This document shows, piece by piece, positions 10,255 through 18,871 of a stretch of 64,000 nt of DNA (its first letter is position 1; the number at the start of each line of letters is the position of its first letter). The notes below the pieces were generated by a model, which made no database searches, was not told the DNA's origin, and saw only the letters and a list, made by a program, of their open reading frames with translations. The stretch covers positions 5,574,501 to 5,638,500 of the forward strand of contig NZ_CP041146.1 in NCBI RefSeq assembly GCF_006494775.1, given 5' to 3'. A program made the translations under genes and the position numbers. The DNA is from Nocardioides humi. GTDB taxonomy: Bacteria; Actinomycetota; Actinomycetes; Propionibacteriales; Nocardioidaceae.

Positions 10255-11819
10255 TCCACCCATCGCGGCGTCCAGACCGTGCCATCGGGCTCCACCCGGG
10301 TCGACGAGGCGCCGACGATGAGCAGGCACTTCATGTCGATGCTGTCGGTGTCGAGCGCGCCGAGCGTGGTCACGACGAGCGACTCCTCGGCCCGGCCGAC
10401 GTCGCGGCCGACGACGACCACGGTGTCGGGGGAGCGGTGCTCCAGCAGGATCTTCTGCAGCTCCACGACCTGCTCGCGCCGCGAGCGGGAGGCCGGGTTG
10501 TAGACCGCCAGCACCAGGTCGGCCTCCGCGATCGCGCGCAGGCGCTTCTCGACGACCGGCCACGGCTTGAGCCGGTCGGAGAGGCTGACGACCGCGAAGT
10601 CCGCGCCGATCGGCGCGCCCGCGCGGGCGGCCACCGCCTGCACCGCGCTCACCCCCGGCAGCACCCGCACCGGCACGGTCGCGTGCTCAGGGTGCTCCGG
10701 GTCGGCGGCGGCCTCGAAGACCGCCGCGGCCATGCCGAACACCCCGGCGTCGCCGCCGGAGACGACCGCCACCCGCTCGCCGCGCAGCGCCAGGTCGAGC
10801 GCGAGTCGGGCCCGGTCCATCTCGACGGTGTTGCCCGACGCGTGCCGGGTCAGGCCGGCGCGCTGCGGCACCCGGTTGACGTACGGCGCGTAGCCGACCA
10901 CGTGCTCGACCTCGGCCAGCGCCGCCGTCGCCTCCGGGGTCAGCCAGCCGTCAGGGCCCGGTCCGAGGCCGATCACCAGCAGCTCCGAGGGTTGCGGTTT
11001 GGTCCCAAACCGCAACAATTCCGGCTCCGAACGTGCAGTTTCTGCCCAATCGACGCGCGTAGTGACCGCCCGCATCCGGTCCGCCGAGGCGGGCCGGGCG
11101 GTGTCGCCGGGCACCACGATCAGCGAGAAGTACGGCACCGCGTCGGCGTCCACCTCCGCCACGGGCAGCCAGCGCTCCTCCGGCTGGGACGCGCGCTCGA
11201 CGTACAGCGCCCCCTCCAGGCGGCCGGCGGACGCGAGCGCCGACCGCACGGCGGGGAAGGTCCGGCCGAGCTTCATGATCACCGCGCCGTCGGTGTCGGC
11301 GAGACGCCGGGCGAGCTCCGGCTCCGGGAGGGTGCCCGGCAGCACCGTCAGTACGTCGGTCTGCCGCACCAGCGGCGCCGGGACGGTCGCGGTCGCGGCG
11401 GCGAAGGCGGGCACGCCGGGCACCACGTCGACGGCGAAGCGGTCGCGGAAGCGGTCGACGAGGTACATCGAGGAGCCGTAGAACAGCGGGTCGCCCTCGG
11501 CCAGGAGTACGACGTCGCGGCCGGCGTCGAGGTGCGCGGCGAGCCGGGCCTCGCAGTCGTCGTAGAAGTCGGCCAGCGCGCCGACGTACCCGCCGGGGTG
11601 GTCGGTCGTGCCGGTGGTGACCGGGTAGCGCAGCTCCTCCTCGACCGCGCCGGCCGGGATCAGGTGGGCGGCGATCCGGCGGGCGTGCGACTCCTTGCGG
11701 ACGCCGGCGTGGAAGGCGACGACGGCGGCGGCGCCGATCAGCCGCTCCGCCTTGCGGGTGATCAGCTCGGGGTCGCCGGGGCCGATCCCGACGACGTGGA
11801 AGCGCCCGGCCACCGTCAC
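10251..11819 (-). CDS. cobIJ: CobI-CobJ fusion: precorrin-2 C20- and precorrin-3B C17-methyltransferase
   Basis: 522 residues with two tetrapyrrole methylase modules. The CobI half (1 to about 245) starts F-H-V-V-G-I-G-P-G-D-P-E-L and has L-A-E-G-D-P-L-F-Y-G-S. The CobJ half (about 272-522) starts L-L-V-I-G-L-G-P-G and has S-G-G-D-A-G-V-F-G-M and V-Y-N-P-A-S-R-S-R. Fusion of these two steps is common in actinobacteria. GTG at 11819 overlaps the cobH stop (GTGA). The linker between the halves contains a 26-bp palindrome (10991-11016) and is less GC-rich than the rest of the gene. Confidence 0.95.
   Translation of the reverse strand: MTVAGRFHVVGIGPGDPELITRKAERLIGAAAVVAFHAGVRKESHARRIAAHLIPAGAVEEELRYPVTTGTTDHPGGYVGALADFYDDCEARLAAHLDAGRDVVLLAEGDPLFYGSSMYLVDRFRDRFAVDVVPGVPAFAAATATVPAPLVRQTDVLTVLPGTLPEPELARRLADTDGAVIMKLGRTFPAVRSALASAGRLEGALYVERASQPEERWLPVAEVDADAVPYFSLIVVPGDTARPASADRMRAVTTRVDWAETARSEPELLRFGTKPQPSELLVIGLGPGPDGWLTPEATAALAEVEHVVGYAPYVNRVPQRAGLTRHASGNTVEMDRARLALDLALRGERVAVVSGGDAGVFGMAAAVFEAAADPEHPEHATVPVRVLPGVSAVQAVAARAGAPIGADFAVVSLSDRLKPWPVVEKRLRAIAEADLVLAVYNPASRSRREQVVELQKILLEHRSPDTVVVVGRDVGRAEESLVVTTLGALDTDSIDMKCLLIVGASSTRVEPDGTVWTPRWVE
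10991..11016. repeat. 26-bp palindrome inside cobIJ
   Basis: Two perfect 12-base arms (gttgcggtttgg / ccaaaccgcaac) separated by two bases. The sequence encodes part of the CobI-CobJ linker, where protein sequence is least constrained. It may be a leftover of the gene fusion, a small palindromic insertion, or a protein-binding site; nothing in the window decides between these. Confidence 0.7.
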
Positions 11820-12481
11820 TCCTCCTCCTGCGCCAGCGCGTTGACCGCCGACGACGCCATCGCGGAGCCGCCCCGGCGGCCGCGGACGGTGACGAACGGG
11901 ATGTCGATGCCGTGGTCGTCGGCGAACGACGCCAGGGCGTCCTTCGACTCGGCCGCGCCGATGAACCCGACCGGGCAGCCGACGATCGCGGCCGGCCGGG
12001 GCCCGCCGTCGAGGATCGTCTCGAGCAGGTGGAAGAGCGCGGTGGGGGCGTTGCCGATCGCGACGACCGCGCCGTCGAGCAGCGGCTCCCACAGCGAGAC
12101 CGCGGCGGCTGTCCGCGTCGTCGACCACGCGCTCGCCAGCGCCGGCACCCGCGCGTCGGTGAGGAAGCAGTGCACCGGGTTGTCGGCGGGCAGCCGGCCG
12201 GCGGTGATGCCCATGGCGACCATCCGGGCGTCGCACAGGATCGGCGCGCCGGCGGCCAGCGCGCCACGGGCGGCCGGGACCAGCCGCGGGTGGATCACCA
12301 GGTCCTCGACCAGGTCGGTCTGGCCGCTGCCGTGGATCATCCGGACAGCGACTTTCTCTGCCTCGGCCGGCACCCGGGACAGGTCCGACTCGCGGCGGAT
12401 CGTCGCGAACGAGTCGACGTAGATCGCCGGCCCGTCGGCGATGTAGTCGTACCGGCGCGGGGGAGCGGTCGGGTCAGCCAT
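11816..12481 (-). CDS. cobH: Precorrin-8X methylmutase (CobH/CbiC)
   Basis: 221 residues matching the family length. R-M-I-H-G-S-G-Q (near residue 48) contains the active-site histidine, and V-G-C-P-V-G-F-I-G-A-A-E-S-K is the second strong signature. It moves the methyl group from C-11 to C-12 to give hydrogenobyrinic acid. The ATG overlaps the end of cobG by 8 bp, and the stop overlaps the GTG of cobIJ. Confidence 0.95.
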   Translation of the reverse strand: MADPTAPPRRYDYIADGPAIYVDSFATIRRESDLSRVPAEAEKVAVRMIHGSGQTDLVEDLVIHPRLVPAARGALAAGAPILCDARMVAMGITAGRLPADNPVHCFLTDARVPALASAWSTTRTAAAVSLWEPLLDGAVVAIGNAPTALFHLLETILDGGPRPAAIVGCPVGFIGAAESKDALASFADDHGIDIPFVTVRGRRGGSAMASSAVNALAQEEE

Positions 12482-13316
12482 GGGTCTCCTCGGAGGGCAC
12501 CAGTACGCCGTGCCAGGGCGTCGCGATCACAGTGGGGGCCGACCACGTGGCGATGGTCGCGGCGTCGAGGCCGTCGTCGCCGACCGGCACGTGCTCGCCG
12601 CCGGGGACCGGGCCGAAGGGAAGCGGCCCGGACGTGATGGCGGCGCCCGGCACGGGGGTGACGGGAGCCGTGAGCGGCGTGGCCAGCTCGGGGACGTGCC
12701 AGGCGGCGCCCGGCCCGGTGCCGCGCGCGGCCAGGAAGGCTCGGGCGAGCCCGGCCAGGCGCGCGGCGGCCTCGTCGAGAGCGAGCACCGCGCCGTACCC
12801 CTCGCCGACGACGAGCTGGGCGGTCCGTGCGTCGAGCGCGACGAGCCCGAGGTCCTTGTGGCGGTCGGCGAGGTCGCCGCGGCCGTCGTCGAGGGTGAAC
12901 AGGAACCGGCCGGGCAGCCCGGCCAGCAGCTCGTCGCCGAGGAGCAGCGCGTCGAGCGCCGCGACGACGGGCCGCAGGTCGGCCTGGCCGCCGGCCAGGC
13001 CGGTCTGCGGCGAAGCCAGGATGTTGCGGACCCGGTCGTGGGTGCGGGAGGGCAGCAGCCCGGTCGCCTCCAGCGCGGCGAGGGCGTCTTCCGCGAGCCG
13101 CCCGTCGCCGGACAGCGGCATCGCCCTGACCTGCAGGTTGGCGCGTCCCGTCACCCGGACCCGGCCGTCGCCGTACTCCTCGGCGACCGCGGCCAGCGCC
13201 GTCAGCGCGGCGAGCGGGAGCCGGCCGCCCGGCACCCGGATCCGCACCAGCCCACCGTCGTCGGCCGGCCAGGGACGCACGATGCCGGGGCACCGGTCCG
13301 GGCGGCTGCGAGCCAT
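12474..13316 (-). CDS. cobG: Short CobG-like precorrin-3B synthase / nitrite-sulfite reductase-family protein
   Basis: 280 residues with nitrite/sulfite reductase ferredoxin-like half-domains (about 20-85 and the C-terminal 45 residues) around a siroheme-type module with H-D-R-V-R-N-I-L-A-S-P. CobG makes precorrin-3B with O2 and, in Pseudomonas denitrificans (about 459 residues), needs a [4Fe-4S] cluster. Here only one cysteine is present (residue 9), so a four-cysteine cluster cannot be ligated by this chain. It is either a reduced form or a partner protein. The gene is first in the operon, about 60 bp after the riboswitch; ATG at 13316 is the only good start. The position supports the cobG name; the chemistry is uncertain. 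Confidence 0.75.
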   Translation of the reverse strand: MARSRPDRCPGIVRPWPADDGGLVRIRVPGGRLPLAALTALAAVAEEYGDGRVRVTGRANLQVRAMPLSGDGRLAEDALAALEATGLLPSRTHDRVRNILASPQTGLAGGQADLRPVVAALDALLLGDELLAGLPGRFLFTLDDGRGDLADRHKDLGLVALDARTAQLVVGEGYGAVLALDEAAARLAGLARAFLAARGTGPGAAWHVPELATPLTAPVTPVPGAAITSGPLPFGPVPGGEHVPVGDDGLDAATIATWSAPTVIATPWHGVLVPSEETHG

Positions 13317-13375
13317 GGTGGGTCCTTCGAGGCCGGGGCTTCTCGCGATCGCCCCTCATCGACCTCACGACGGAT

Positions 13376-13541
13376 TGCCGCAAGGGCCAGCAGGTCTTCG
13401 GACTCGGGCTCACCCGGCTCGGAGCGCCTTCCCAGACCCCCTGGAGGGGCCCAGTGACCTCGTGCTCCGGCCGTCACCCACACCGCTGCGCGTCAGTCCC
13501 GGACTCTCACCGGGTTCCCGTCGACTGGCACCGGCACCATA
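13376..13541 (-). promoter_or_regulatory. Cobalamin (AdoCbl) riboswitch
   Basis: On the minus strand the order of conserved pieces fits the B12 riboswitch: GGGAA-CCCGGTGAGAGTCCGGG (13493-13519 region), the box GACGCGCAGCGGT, a G-rich middle arm with GGGAAGGCGC, then GAGCCCGAGTCCGAAGACC followed by TGC (13390-13412 region). It sits just upstream of cobG and should shut down the whole cob operon when B12 is plentiful. A -10-like TATGGT lies near 13538-13543. Confidence 0.93.
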
Positions 13542-13581
13542 GCAACCGCGGCGCTCGGGCCTCATCGGTAGCCTGACCGCC

Positions 13582-14703
13582 ATGCCCACCCTCGAGGACG
13601 TCGTCGACCTGGTCCACGGCTGGTACCCGCCCGCGACCGCCGACAGCTGGGACGCTGTCGGCCTCGTGTACGGCGACCCGGGCCAACAGGTGAAGAAGGT
13701 GCTCCTGGCGGTGGACCCCACCCCGGAGGTGGCGGCGGAGGCGGCCGACTGTAAGGCCGACCTGCTGCTCGTCCACCACCCGCTCTTCCTCAAGGCGGTG
13801 CACGGCTTCGCCGCGACCACCCCCAAGGGCCGCACCCTGCACACGCTGGCGAAGGCCGGCTGCGGGCTGCTCACCGCCCACACCAACGCCGACCAGGCCG
13901 CCGGCGGGGTGTCGGAGGCGTTCGCGCTGGCGCTCGGGCTGACCGACCTCGCGCCGATCGTCCCGGCGGCCACCGAGCCGTTCGACAAGCTGACCGTCTT
14001 CGTCCCCGCGGACGCGGCCGCGCCGGTCCGGGCCGCCGTCGCCGAGGCCGGCGCGGGCCGGATCGGCGACTACGACTTCGCCTCCTTCACCAGCGCGCCG
14101 GGCGAGGGCCGGTTCCGCCCCCTCGACGGGGCCTCGCCGATGATCGGCACCGTCGGGTCCCTGGAGACCGTCGAGGAGGTCCGGATCGAGGTCGTGCTGC
14201 CGCGCTGGCGCCGGGCGGCCGTGGTCCGCGCGATGCTCGCCGCCCATCCCTACGAGGAGCCGGCGTACGACGTCGTCGAGCTCGCCGACCCCGGGCTCAC
14301 CACGACCGGGACCGGCCGCGTCGGGACGGTCGAGCCGACCACGCTCGCCGGCTTCGCCGAGTCGGTGGCCGCGGCGCTGCCCCCGACCCACCACGGCGTC
14401 CGGGTCGCCGGCGACCCGGACCGCGCGGTCAAGCGGGTCGCGGTCTGCGGCGGCGCCGGCGACTTCCTGCTCGACCGGCTGGCCGGCTCCGACGCCGACG
14501 TCTACGTCACCAGCGACCTGCGCCACCACCCGGCCGCGGAGTTCCTCGAGAAGGGCGGCCCGGCGCTGGTCGACGTCGCCCACTGGGCGGCCGAGTGGAC
14601 CTGGCTGCCCGTGCTCGCCCAGCGGCTGCACGAGGTTCTCGGCGACGCCGTCGAGACCCGGGTGAGCGCGGTCGTCACCGATCCTTGGACAATGCGCCTG
14701 TGA
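13582..14703 (+). CDS. Nif3-like dinuclear metal-center protein
   Basis: 373 residues of the Nif3/YbgI family, with L-L-L-V-H-H-P-L-F near residue 62 and a late H-W-A-A-E-W providing the expected metal-binding histidines and acid residues. The central PII-like insertion typical of the longer bacterial members (about residues 130-230, with A-H-P-Y-E-E-P) is present. The family is often called GTP cyclohydrolase 1 type 2, but its cellular role is unsettled. It is divergent from the cob operon, and is followed 10 bp later by the zinc-ribbon gene, the same order as Rv2230c-Rv2228c in Mycobacterium tuberculosis. Confidence 0.92.
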   Translation: MPTLEDVVDLVHGWYPPATADSWDAVGLVYGDPGQQVKKVLLAVDPTPEVAAEAADCKADLLLVHHPLFLKAVHGFAATTPKGRTLHTLAKAGCGLLTAHTNADQAAGGVSEAFALALGLTDLAPIVPAATEPFDKLTVFVPADAAAPVRAAVAEAGAGRIGDYDFASFTSAPGEGRFRPLDGASPMIGTVGSLETVEEVRIEVVLPRWRRAAVVRAMLAAHPYEEPAYDVVELADPGLTTTGTGRVGTVEPTTLAGFAESVAAALPPTHHGVRVAGDPDRAVKRVAVCGGAGDFLLDRLAGSDADVYVTSDLRHHPAAEFLEKGGPALVDVAHWAAEWTWLPVLAQRLHEVLGDAVETRVSAVVTDPWTMRL

Positions 14704-14713
14704 GGATGCACCC

Positions 14714-15457
14714 GTGAACGCCGATCCCGCCGCCCAGCTCCGCCTGCTCGACCTGCAGGCCCTCGATGCGCAGGTCGACCAGCTGCGCCATCAGCGCGCC
14801 CACCCGGCCGAGGCCGCCGAGATCAAGGACCTGCTCGGCAAGCGCGTCGACGTCGACGGCCGGCTGCGCGACCAGCGCATCGTCGTCGACGACCTCACCG
14901 CCGCGCAGGCCAAGGCCGACGCCGACGTGGAGCAGGTCAAGGCGCGTCGTGCCCGCGACCGGGACCGGATGGACTCCGGCGCCATCGCCGACCCCAAGGC
15001 CCTCGAGCGGATGCAGCACGAGCTGGAGTCCCTGGAGCGGCGGATCTCCACGCTGGAGGACGAGGAGCTCGAGGTGATGGAGCAGCTCGAGGAGGCGCAG
15101 TCCGCGCTCACCGAGCTGACCTCCGCCCTCGAGGACCTCGACGCCCGGCTCGGCGCGCTGACCACCGCCCGCGACGAGAAGGTCGCCGCGCTCGACACCG
15201 AGATCGGCGCGGTCTCCGGCGACCGCGCCGCGGTCGTCGCGGAGATCCCCGACGACCTCCTCGCCCTCTACGAGAAGCTCCGCGCCAGCAAGGGCGGCGT
15301 CGGCGTCGGCGCCTTGCGCGCCCGCCAGTGCGGCGGCTGCCAGCTCACCCTCGACGCCGGCGAGCTCGCGGCGATCCGCGCCACCCCGGCCGAGACGGTG
15401 CTCCGGCACGAGGAGTGCCAGCGGATCCTGGTCCGCACGCCCGAGAGCGGCCTGTGA
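14714..15457 (+). CDS. Coiled-coil C4-type zinc-ribbon protein
   Basis: 247 residues. Residues about 10-190 form a long antiparallel coiled coil rich in Glu, Leu and Ala; the C terminus carries C-G-G-C and, after 25 residues, a Cys in H-E-E-C-Q-R, the usual zinc-ribbon of the Rv2229c family (DUF164/CdsZ-like). The fold suggests a nucleic-acid or protein-binding scaffold; no catalytic residues are seen. GTG start. The stop overlaps the start of the RNase H gene (GTGA), so these two genes are translationally coupled. Confidence 0.9.
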   Translation: MNADPAAQLRLLDLQALDAQVDQLRHQRAHPAEAAEIKDLLGKRVDVDGRLRDQRIVVDDLTAAQAKADADVEQVKARRARDRDRMDSGAIADPKALERMQHELESLERRISTLEDEELEVMEQLEEAQSALTELTSALEDLDARLGALTTARDEKVAALDTEIGAVSGDRAAVVAEIPDDLLALYEKLRASKGGVGVGALRARQCGGCQLTLDAGELAAIRATPAETVLRHEECQRILVRTPESGL

Positions 15458-16620
15458 GCCCTGCGCCGGACCGGGTCGTCGTCGAGGCCGACGGCGGCTC
15501 GCGCGGCAACCCCGGCCCCGCGGCGTACGGCGCCGTGCTGCGCGATGCCGCGACCGGAGCCGTGCTCGCGGAGGACGCCCGCACGCTCGGCATCGCGACC
15601 AACAACGTGGCGGAGTACTCCGGACTGGTCGCCGGCCTCAAGCTCGCCCTCGACCACGCCCCCGGTGCGCAGATCGAGGTGCGGATGGACTCGAAGCTCG
15701 TCGTCGAGCAGATGTCCGGGCGCTGGAAGATCAAGCACGCCGACATGCGCGCGCTCGCCGCCGAGGCCGGCGCGCTGGCCCCCGACGGCACGACCTACAC
15801 CTGGGTGCCGCGCGCCGAGAACGCCCACGCGGACCGGCTCGCCAACGAGGCGCTCGACGGGACGCGCGTCGGGGTCAGCGTCCCCGGCGACGGGATCCCC
15901 GACGAGCCCGAGTCCGCGGCCGAGGAGGCGTCCTCGCCGGCGACCGGGCCCGGCCAGCCGACCACGATCGTGCTGGTGCGCCACGGCGTCACGCCGCACA
16001 CCACCGGCCGCCGGTTCTCCGGCGGGCTCGGCGGCGACAACCCCGCGCTGTCCGAGGAGGGACGCGCACAGGCCGCCGAGGTCGCCGCATGGCTCACCGA
16101 GCTGAAGGAGAGCGTCGACGTCGTCGTGGCCTCGCCCGTCCGGCGTACCCGGGAGACGGCCGACATCGTGGCGGGCGCCCTCGGGCTGCCTGTCGAGGAG
16201 GAGGCCGCCTTCGCCGAGATGGAGTTCGGCGAGTGGGACGGGCTGAGCTTCACCGAGGTCGCCGAGCGGGACCGCGCCCGGCTGGACGCCTGGTTCGCCG
16301 ACATGGCCGCCGCTCCTCCGGGCGGCGAGTCCTTCGTGGCCGTGCAGGAGCGGGTGCTCGCCGGGCTGGCCCGGCTGCTGGAGTCCCACGCCGGCCGGAC
16401 CGTGGTCCTGGTCAGCCACGTGACCCCGATCAAGACCCTGGTCGCCCACGCGCTCGACGCCCCGCTGGAGACGCTGTTCCGGATGGAGCTCGCTCCCGCC
16501 GCGGTCTCGGTGCTCGCGTTCTACCCGGACCCGCGCACCGGCGAGCAGAAGGGCTCGATGCGCTTCTTCAACGCGCTCGCCCCCGGCCGGCGGACCCTGC
16601 GCGACACCGGCCGCTGGTGA
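15454..16620 (+). CDS. Bifunctional RNase H / histidine phosphatase (alpha-ribazole phosphatase-like)
   Basis: 388 residues. N-terminal RNase HI domain (1 to about 140) with D-G-G-S-R-G-N-P-G, A-E-Y-S-G and M-D-S-K-L-V giving the D-E-D-D catalytic set; an acidic linker; then a histidine phosphatase domain from about residue 168 with L-V-R-H-G-V-T and E-M-E-F-G-E-W-D-G. The M. tuberculosis homologue Rv2228c has RNase H activity and an alpha-ribazole phosphatase-like domain. That would provide the dephosphorylation step otherwise missing from this cobalamin gene set. GTG at 15454 is chosen because it overlaps the upstream stop; a longer open frame upstream is the zinc-ribbon gene read in the wrong frame. 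Confidence 0.93.
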   Translation: MSPAPDRVVVEADGGSRGNPGPAAYGAVLRDAATGAVLAEDARTLGIATNNVAEYSGLVAGLKLALDHAPGAQIEVRMDSKLVVEQMSGRWKIKHADMRALAAEAGALAPDGTTYTWVPRAENAHADRLANEALDGTRVGVSVPGDGIPDEPESAAEEASSPATGPGQPTTIVLVRHGVTPHTTGRRFSGGLGGDNPALSEEGRAQAAEVAAWLTELKESVDVVVASPVRRTRETADIVAGALGLPVEEEAAFAEMEFGEWDGLSFTEVAERDRARLDAWFADMAAAPPGGESFVAVQERVLAGLARLLESHAGRTVVLVSHVTPIKTLVAHALDAPLETLFRMELAPAAVSVLAFYPDPRTGEQKGSMRFFNALAPGRRTLRDTGRW

Positions 16621-16624
16621 CGGA

Positions 16625-17404
16625 TCAGAGCTCGCCGACGACCACGTCGAGCTGGGTGCCGCTCCTGCCGGGCGGGCCGACCTCGACCCGCCAGCCCAGC
16701 CGCTCCAGCGCGGCGGCGAGCGCGGCGGGCGTGCGCGGGTCGGCGCCGTCCTCGAGCAGGGCGCGGACGATCCGGCCCTTGGTGGCCTTGTTGAAGTGGC
16801 TCACGACCTTGCGGGTCCCGTCGTGCTCGTGGAGCACCCGCACCGTCGCCACCCGCCGCGCCAGCTCCGGGCCGGGGCGCCAGAAGCTCGCGTACATCCC
16901 CGAGCGCAGGTCGACCAGCAGCCCGCGGCCCAGCGCGTCGGCCATCACCGCCGACAGGGCCTCCCGCCAGACCGCGGCGACCGGGCCGAGGCCGGGGAGG
17001 GAGACGTCGCCGGAGAGCCGGTACGACGGGATCCGGTCGCCGAGGCGGACCATCCCGAACAGGCTGGAGGCCACCGCGACCCGGCTGGTCGCCCGGCGCT
17101 TGGCCGCCGTCGACAGCGTGGCGACGTCGAGGGCGTCGTACAGGACGCCGGTGTAGATCCGGTCCGCTCGCGCGGTCGGCGCGTCCGGCAGCTCGGCGTT
17201 GCGGTCGACCAGGTCGGCCTGGCCGGCGGAGAGGCCGAGCACCTCGGCCGCCTTGGCCGGGTCGTCGCGGCACAGCTCGACGAGCGCGTCGAGCACGGTA
17301 CGGCGCGCGCCGGTCAGCGCGGGGGAGGACAGGGCGGCGAGGTCGAGCGGCTGGCCCCGCCGGGGAACGGCCTTGCCCTCGCTCGGCGGCAGCAGGATCA
17401 GCAC
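16625..17404 (-). CDS. yaaA: YaaA family peroxide-stress protein
   Basis: 259 residues beginning V-L-I-L-L-P-P-S-E-G-K, the hallmark N terminus of the YaaA/DUF328 family, with Y-R-L-S-G-D near the middle and S-H-F-N-K-A-T-K-G near the C terminus. E. coli YaaA lowers free iron and limits Fenton damage under hydrogen peroxide. GTG at 17404 is the only start that leaves the SEGK motif at the N terminus; the frame is open further upstream but runs through the divergent RNB gene. Convergent with the RNase H gene, 4 bp apart. Confidence 0.88.
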   Translation of the reverse strand: MLILLPPSEGKAVPRRGQPLDLAALSSPALTGARRTVLDALVELCRDDPAKAAEVLGLSAGQADLVDRNAELPDAPTARADRIYTGVLYDALDVATLSTAAKRRATSRVAVASSLFGMVRLGDRIPSYRLSGDVSLPGLGPVAAVWREALSAVMADALGRGLLVDLRSGMYASFWRPGPELARRVATVRVLHEHDGTRKVVSHFNKATKGRIVRALLEDGADPRTPAALAAALERLGWRVEVGPPGRSGTQLDVVVGEL

Positions 17405-17428
17405 GGGCGCAAGGATAGGGTCGGCGTC

Positions 17429-18871
17429 ATGCCGAGCAACCTCGTGGTCCGGGTCAGGGCGAGCTCTCCGGCGATCCGGGAGGGGCTGGCGGCGATCGCC
17501 GCGGAGCTGGACCTTCCCGGCGAGTTCCCCGCCGAGGTGACCGCGGCCGCCGAGCAGGCGGCCGCCGCCGTCGTACTCCCCGACTTGGACCGCACCGACC
17601 TGCCCTTCCTCACCATCGACCCGCCCGGCTCGATGGACCTCGACCAGGCGGTCCACATCGAGCGCGCCAGCGACGGCTTCACGGTCCACTACGCCATCGC
17701 CGACGTCGCCGCGTTCGTGCGGCCCGACGACCCGGTCGACGTCGAGGCCAACCGGCGCGGCGAGACGCTGTACGGCGCCGGCACCCGGATCCCGCTGCAC
17801 CCGCCGGTGCTCTCCGAGGGCGCCGCGTCGCTGCTGCCCGACCAGGTCCGGCCCGCGCTGCTCTGGACGATCCGGCTCGACGCCGAGGGCGCGACGACCG
17901 ACGTCCGGGTCGAGCGGGCCCGGGTGCGCTCGACGGCCCGCTGGTCGTACGCCGAGGCGCAGGCCGCCCTCGACGCCGGCACCGCCGGCGAGGTGCTCGC
18001 GCTGCTGCGCGAGGTCGGCCGGCTCCGCGAGCAGCAGGAGATCGCCCGCGGCGGCGTCTCGCTGCCACTGCCCGAGCAGGAGATCGACGAGACCGACGAC
18101 GGCTTCCACCTCGTGTTCCGCGAGCAGCTGCCGGTCGAGCTCTGGAACGCCCAGATCTCGCTGCTGACCGGCATGGGCGCGGCCTCCCTCATGGTCGAGG
18201 CGAAGGTCGGCCTGCTGCGCACCGTCCCGCCGCCGGACCCGCGCGATGTCGCCCATCTGCGGCGGGTGGCCAAGGGCCTGCGGATCTCCTGGCCCCAGGA
18301 CCGGGACTACCCCGACTTCGTGCGCTCCCTGGATCCCGCGGTGTCCCAGCACCAGGCGATGGCCGTCGCGTGCACCCGGCTGCTGCGGGGCAGCGGGTAC
18401 GCCGCGTTCGACGGCGAGCTGCCCGAGCAGACCCGCCACTCCGCGATCGCCGGCGAGTACGCCCACGTCACCGCGCCGCTGCGCCGCCTCGGCGACCGGT
18501 ACGCCGGCGAGGTGTGTCTCGCGATCTGCGCCGGCACCCCCGTCCCCGACTGGGTGACGGCGGCGCTGCCCGGCCTGCCCAAGACCCTCCAGGACTCCGC
18601 CCGCCGTGCCGGGGCCTACGAGCGGGCCGTGCTCGACCTGCTCGAGGCCGCCGTCCTCACCGGCCGGGTGGGCGAGGAGTTCGACGGCGTGGTCACCAGC
18701 GTCCGCGAGAACGACCCGACCGCCGGCGTCGTCGTGCTCGCCGACGTCGGCGTCGAGGCCCCGGTGACCTCCGCGGACCCCCTGCCGCTGGGCGAGGACG
18801 TCCGGGTCACCCTGGCCACCGCCGACCTCGCGTCCCGCAAGGTCGCCTTCACCCGGGGCCGAGAGGCGTGA
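17429..18871 (+). CDS. RNB-domain 3'-5' exoribonuclease (RNase II/R family)
   Basis: 480 residues. The RNB core has T-I-D-P-P-G-S-M-D-L-D-Q-A near residue 60, holding the Asp cluster for Mg2+, and H-Y-A-I-A-D-V-A-A-F. A-H-V-T-A-P-L-R-R-L is the late RNB motif. The N-terminal cold-shock domains of RNase R are absent, so this is the shorter actinobacterial form. ATG at 17429 lies 24 bp from the divergent yaaA start. The stop overlaps the cobU GTG by three bases, so cobU is co-translated with it. Confidence 0.9.
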   Translation: MPSNLVVRVRASSPAIREGLAAIAAELDLPGEFPAEVTAAAEQAAAAVVLPDLDRTDLPFLTIDPPGSMDLDQAVHIERASDGFTVHYAIADVAAFVRPDDPVDVEANRRGETLYGAGTRIPLHPPVLSEGAASLLPDQVRPALLWTIRLDAEGATTDVRVERARVRSTARWSYAEAQAALDAGTAGEVLALLREVGRLREQQEIARGGVSLPLPEQEIDETDDGFHLVFREQLPVELWNAQISLLTGMGAASLMVEAKVGLLRTVPPPDPRDVAHLRRVAKGLRISWPQDRDYPDFVRSLDPAVSQHQAMAVACTRLLRGSGYAAFDGELPEQTRHSAIAGEYAHVTAPLRRLGDRYAGEVCLAICAGTPVPDWVTAALPGLPKTLQDSARRAGAYERAVLDLLEAAVLTGRVGEEFDGVVTSVRENDPTAGVVVLADVGVEAPVTSADPLPLGEDVRVTLATADLASRKVAFTRGREA

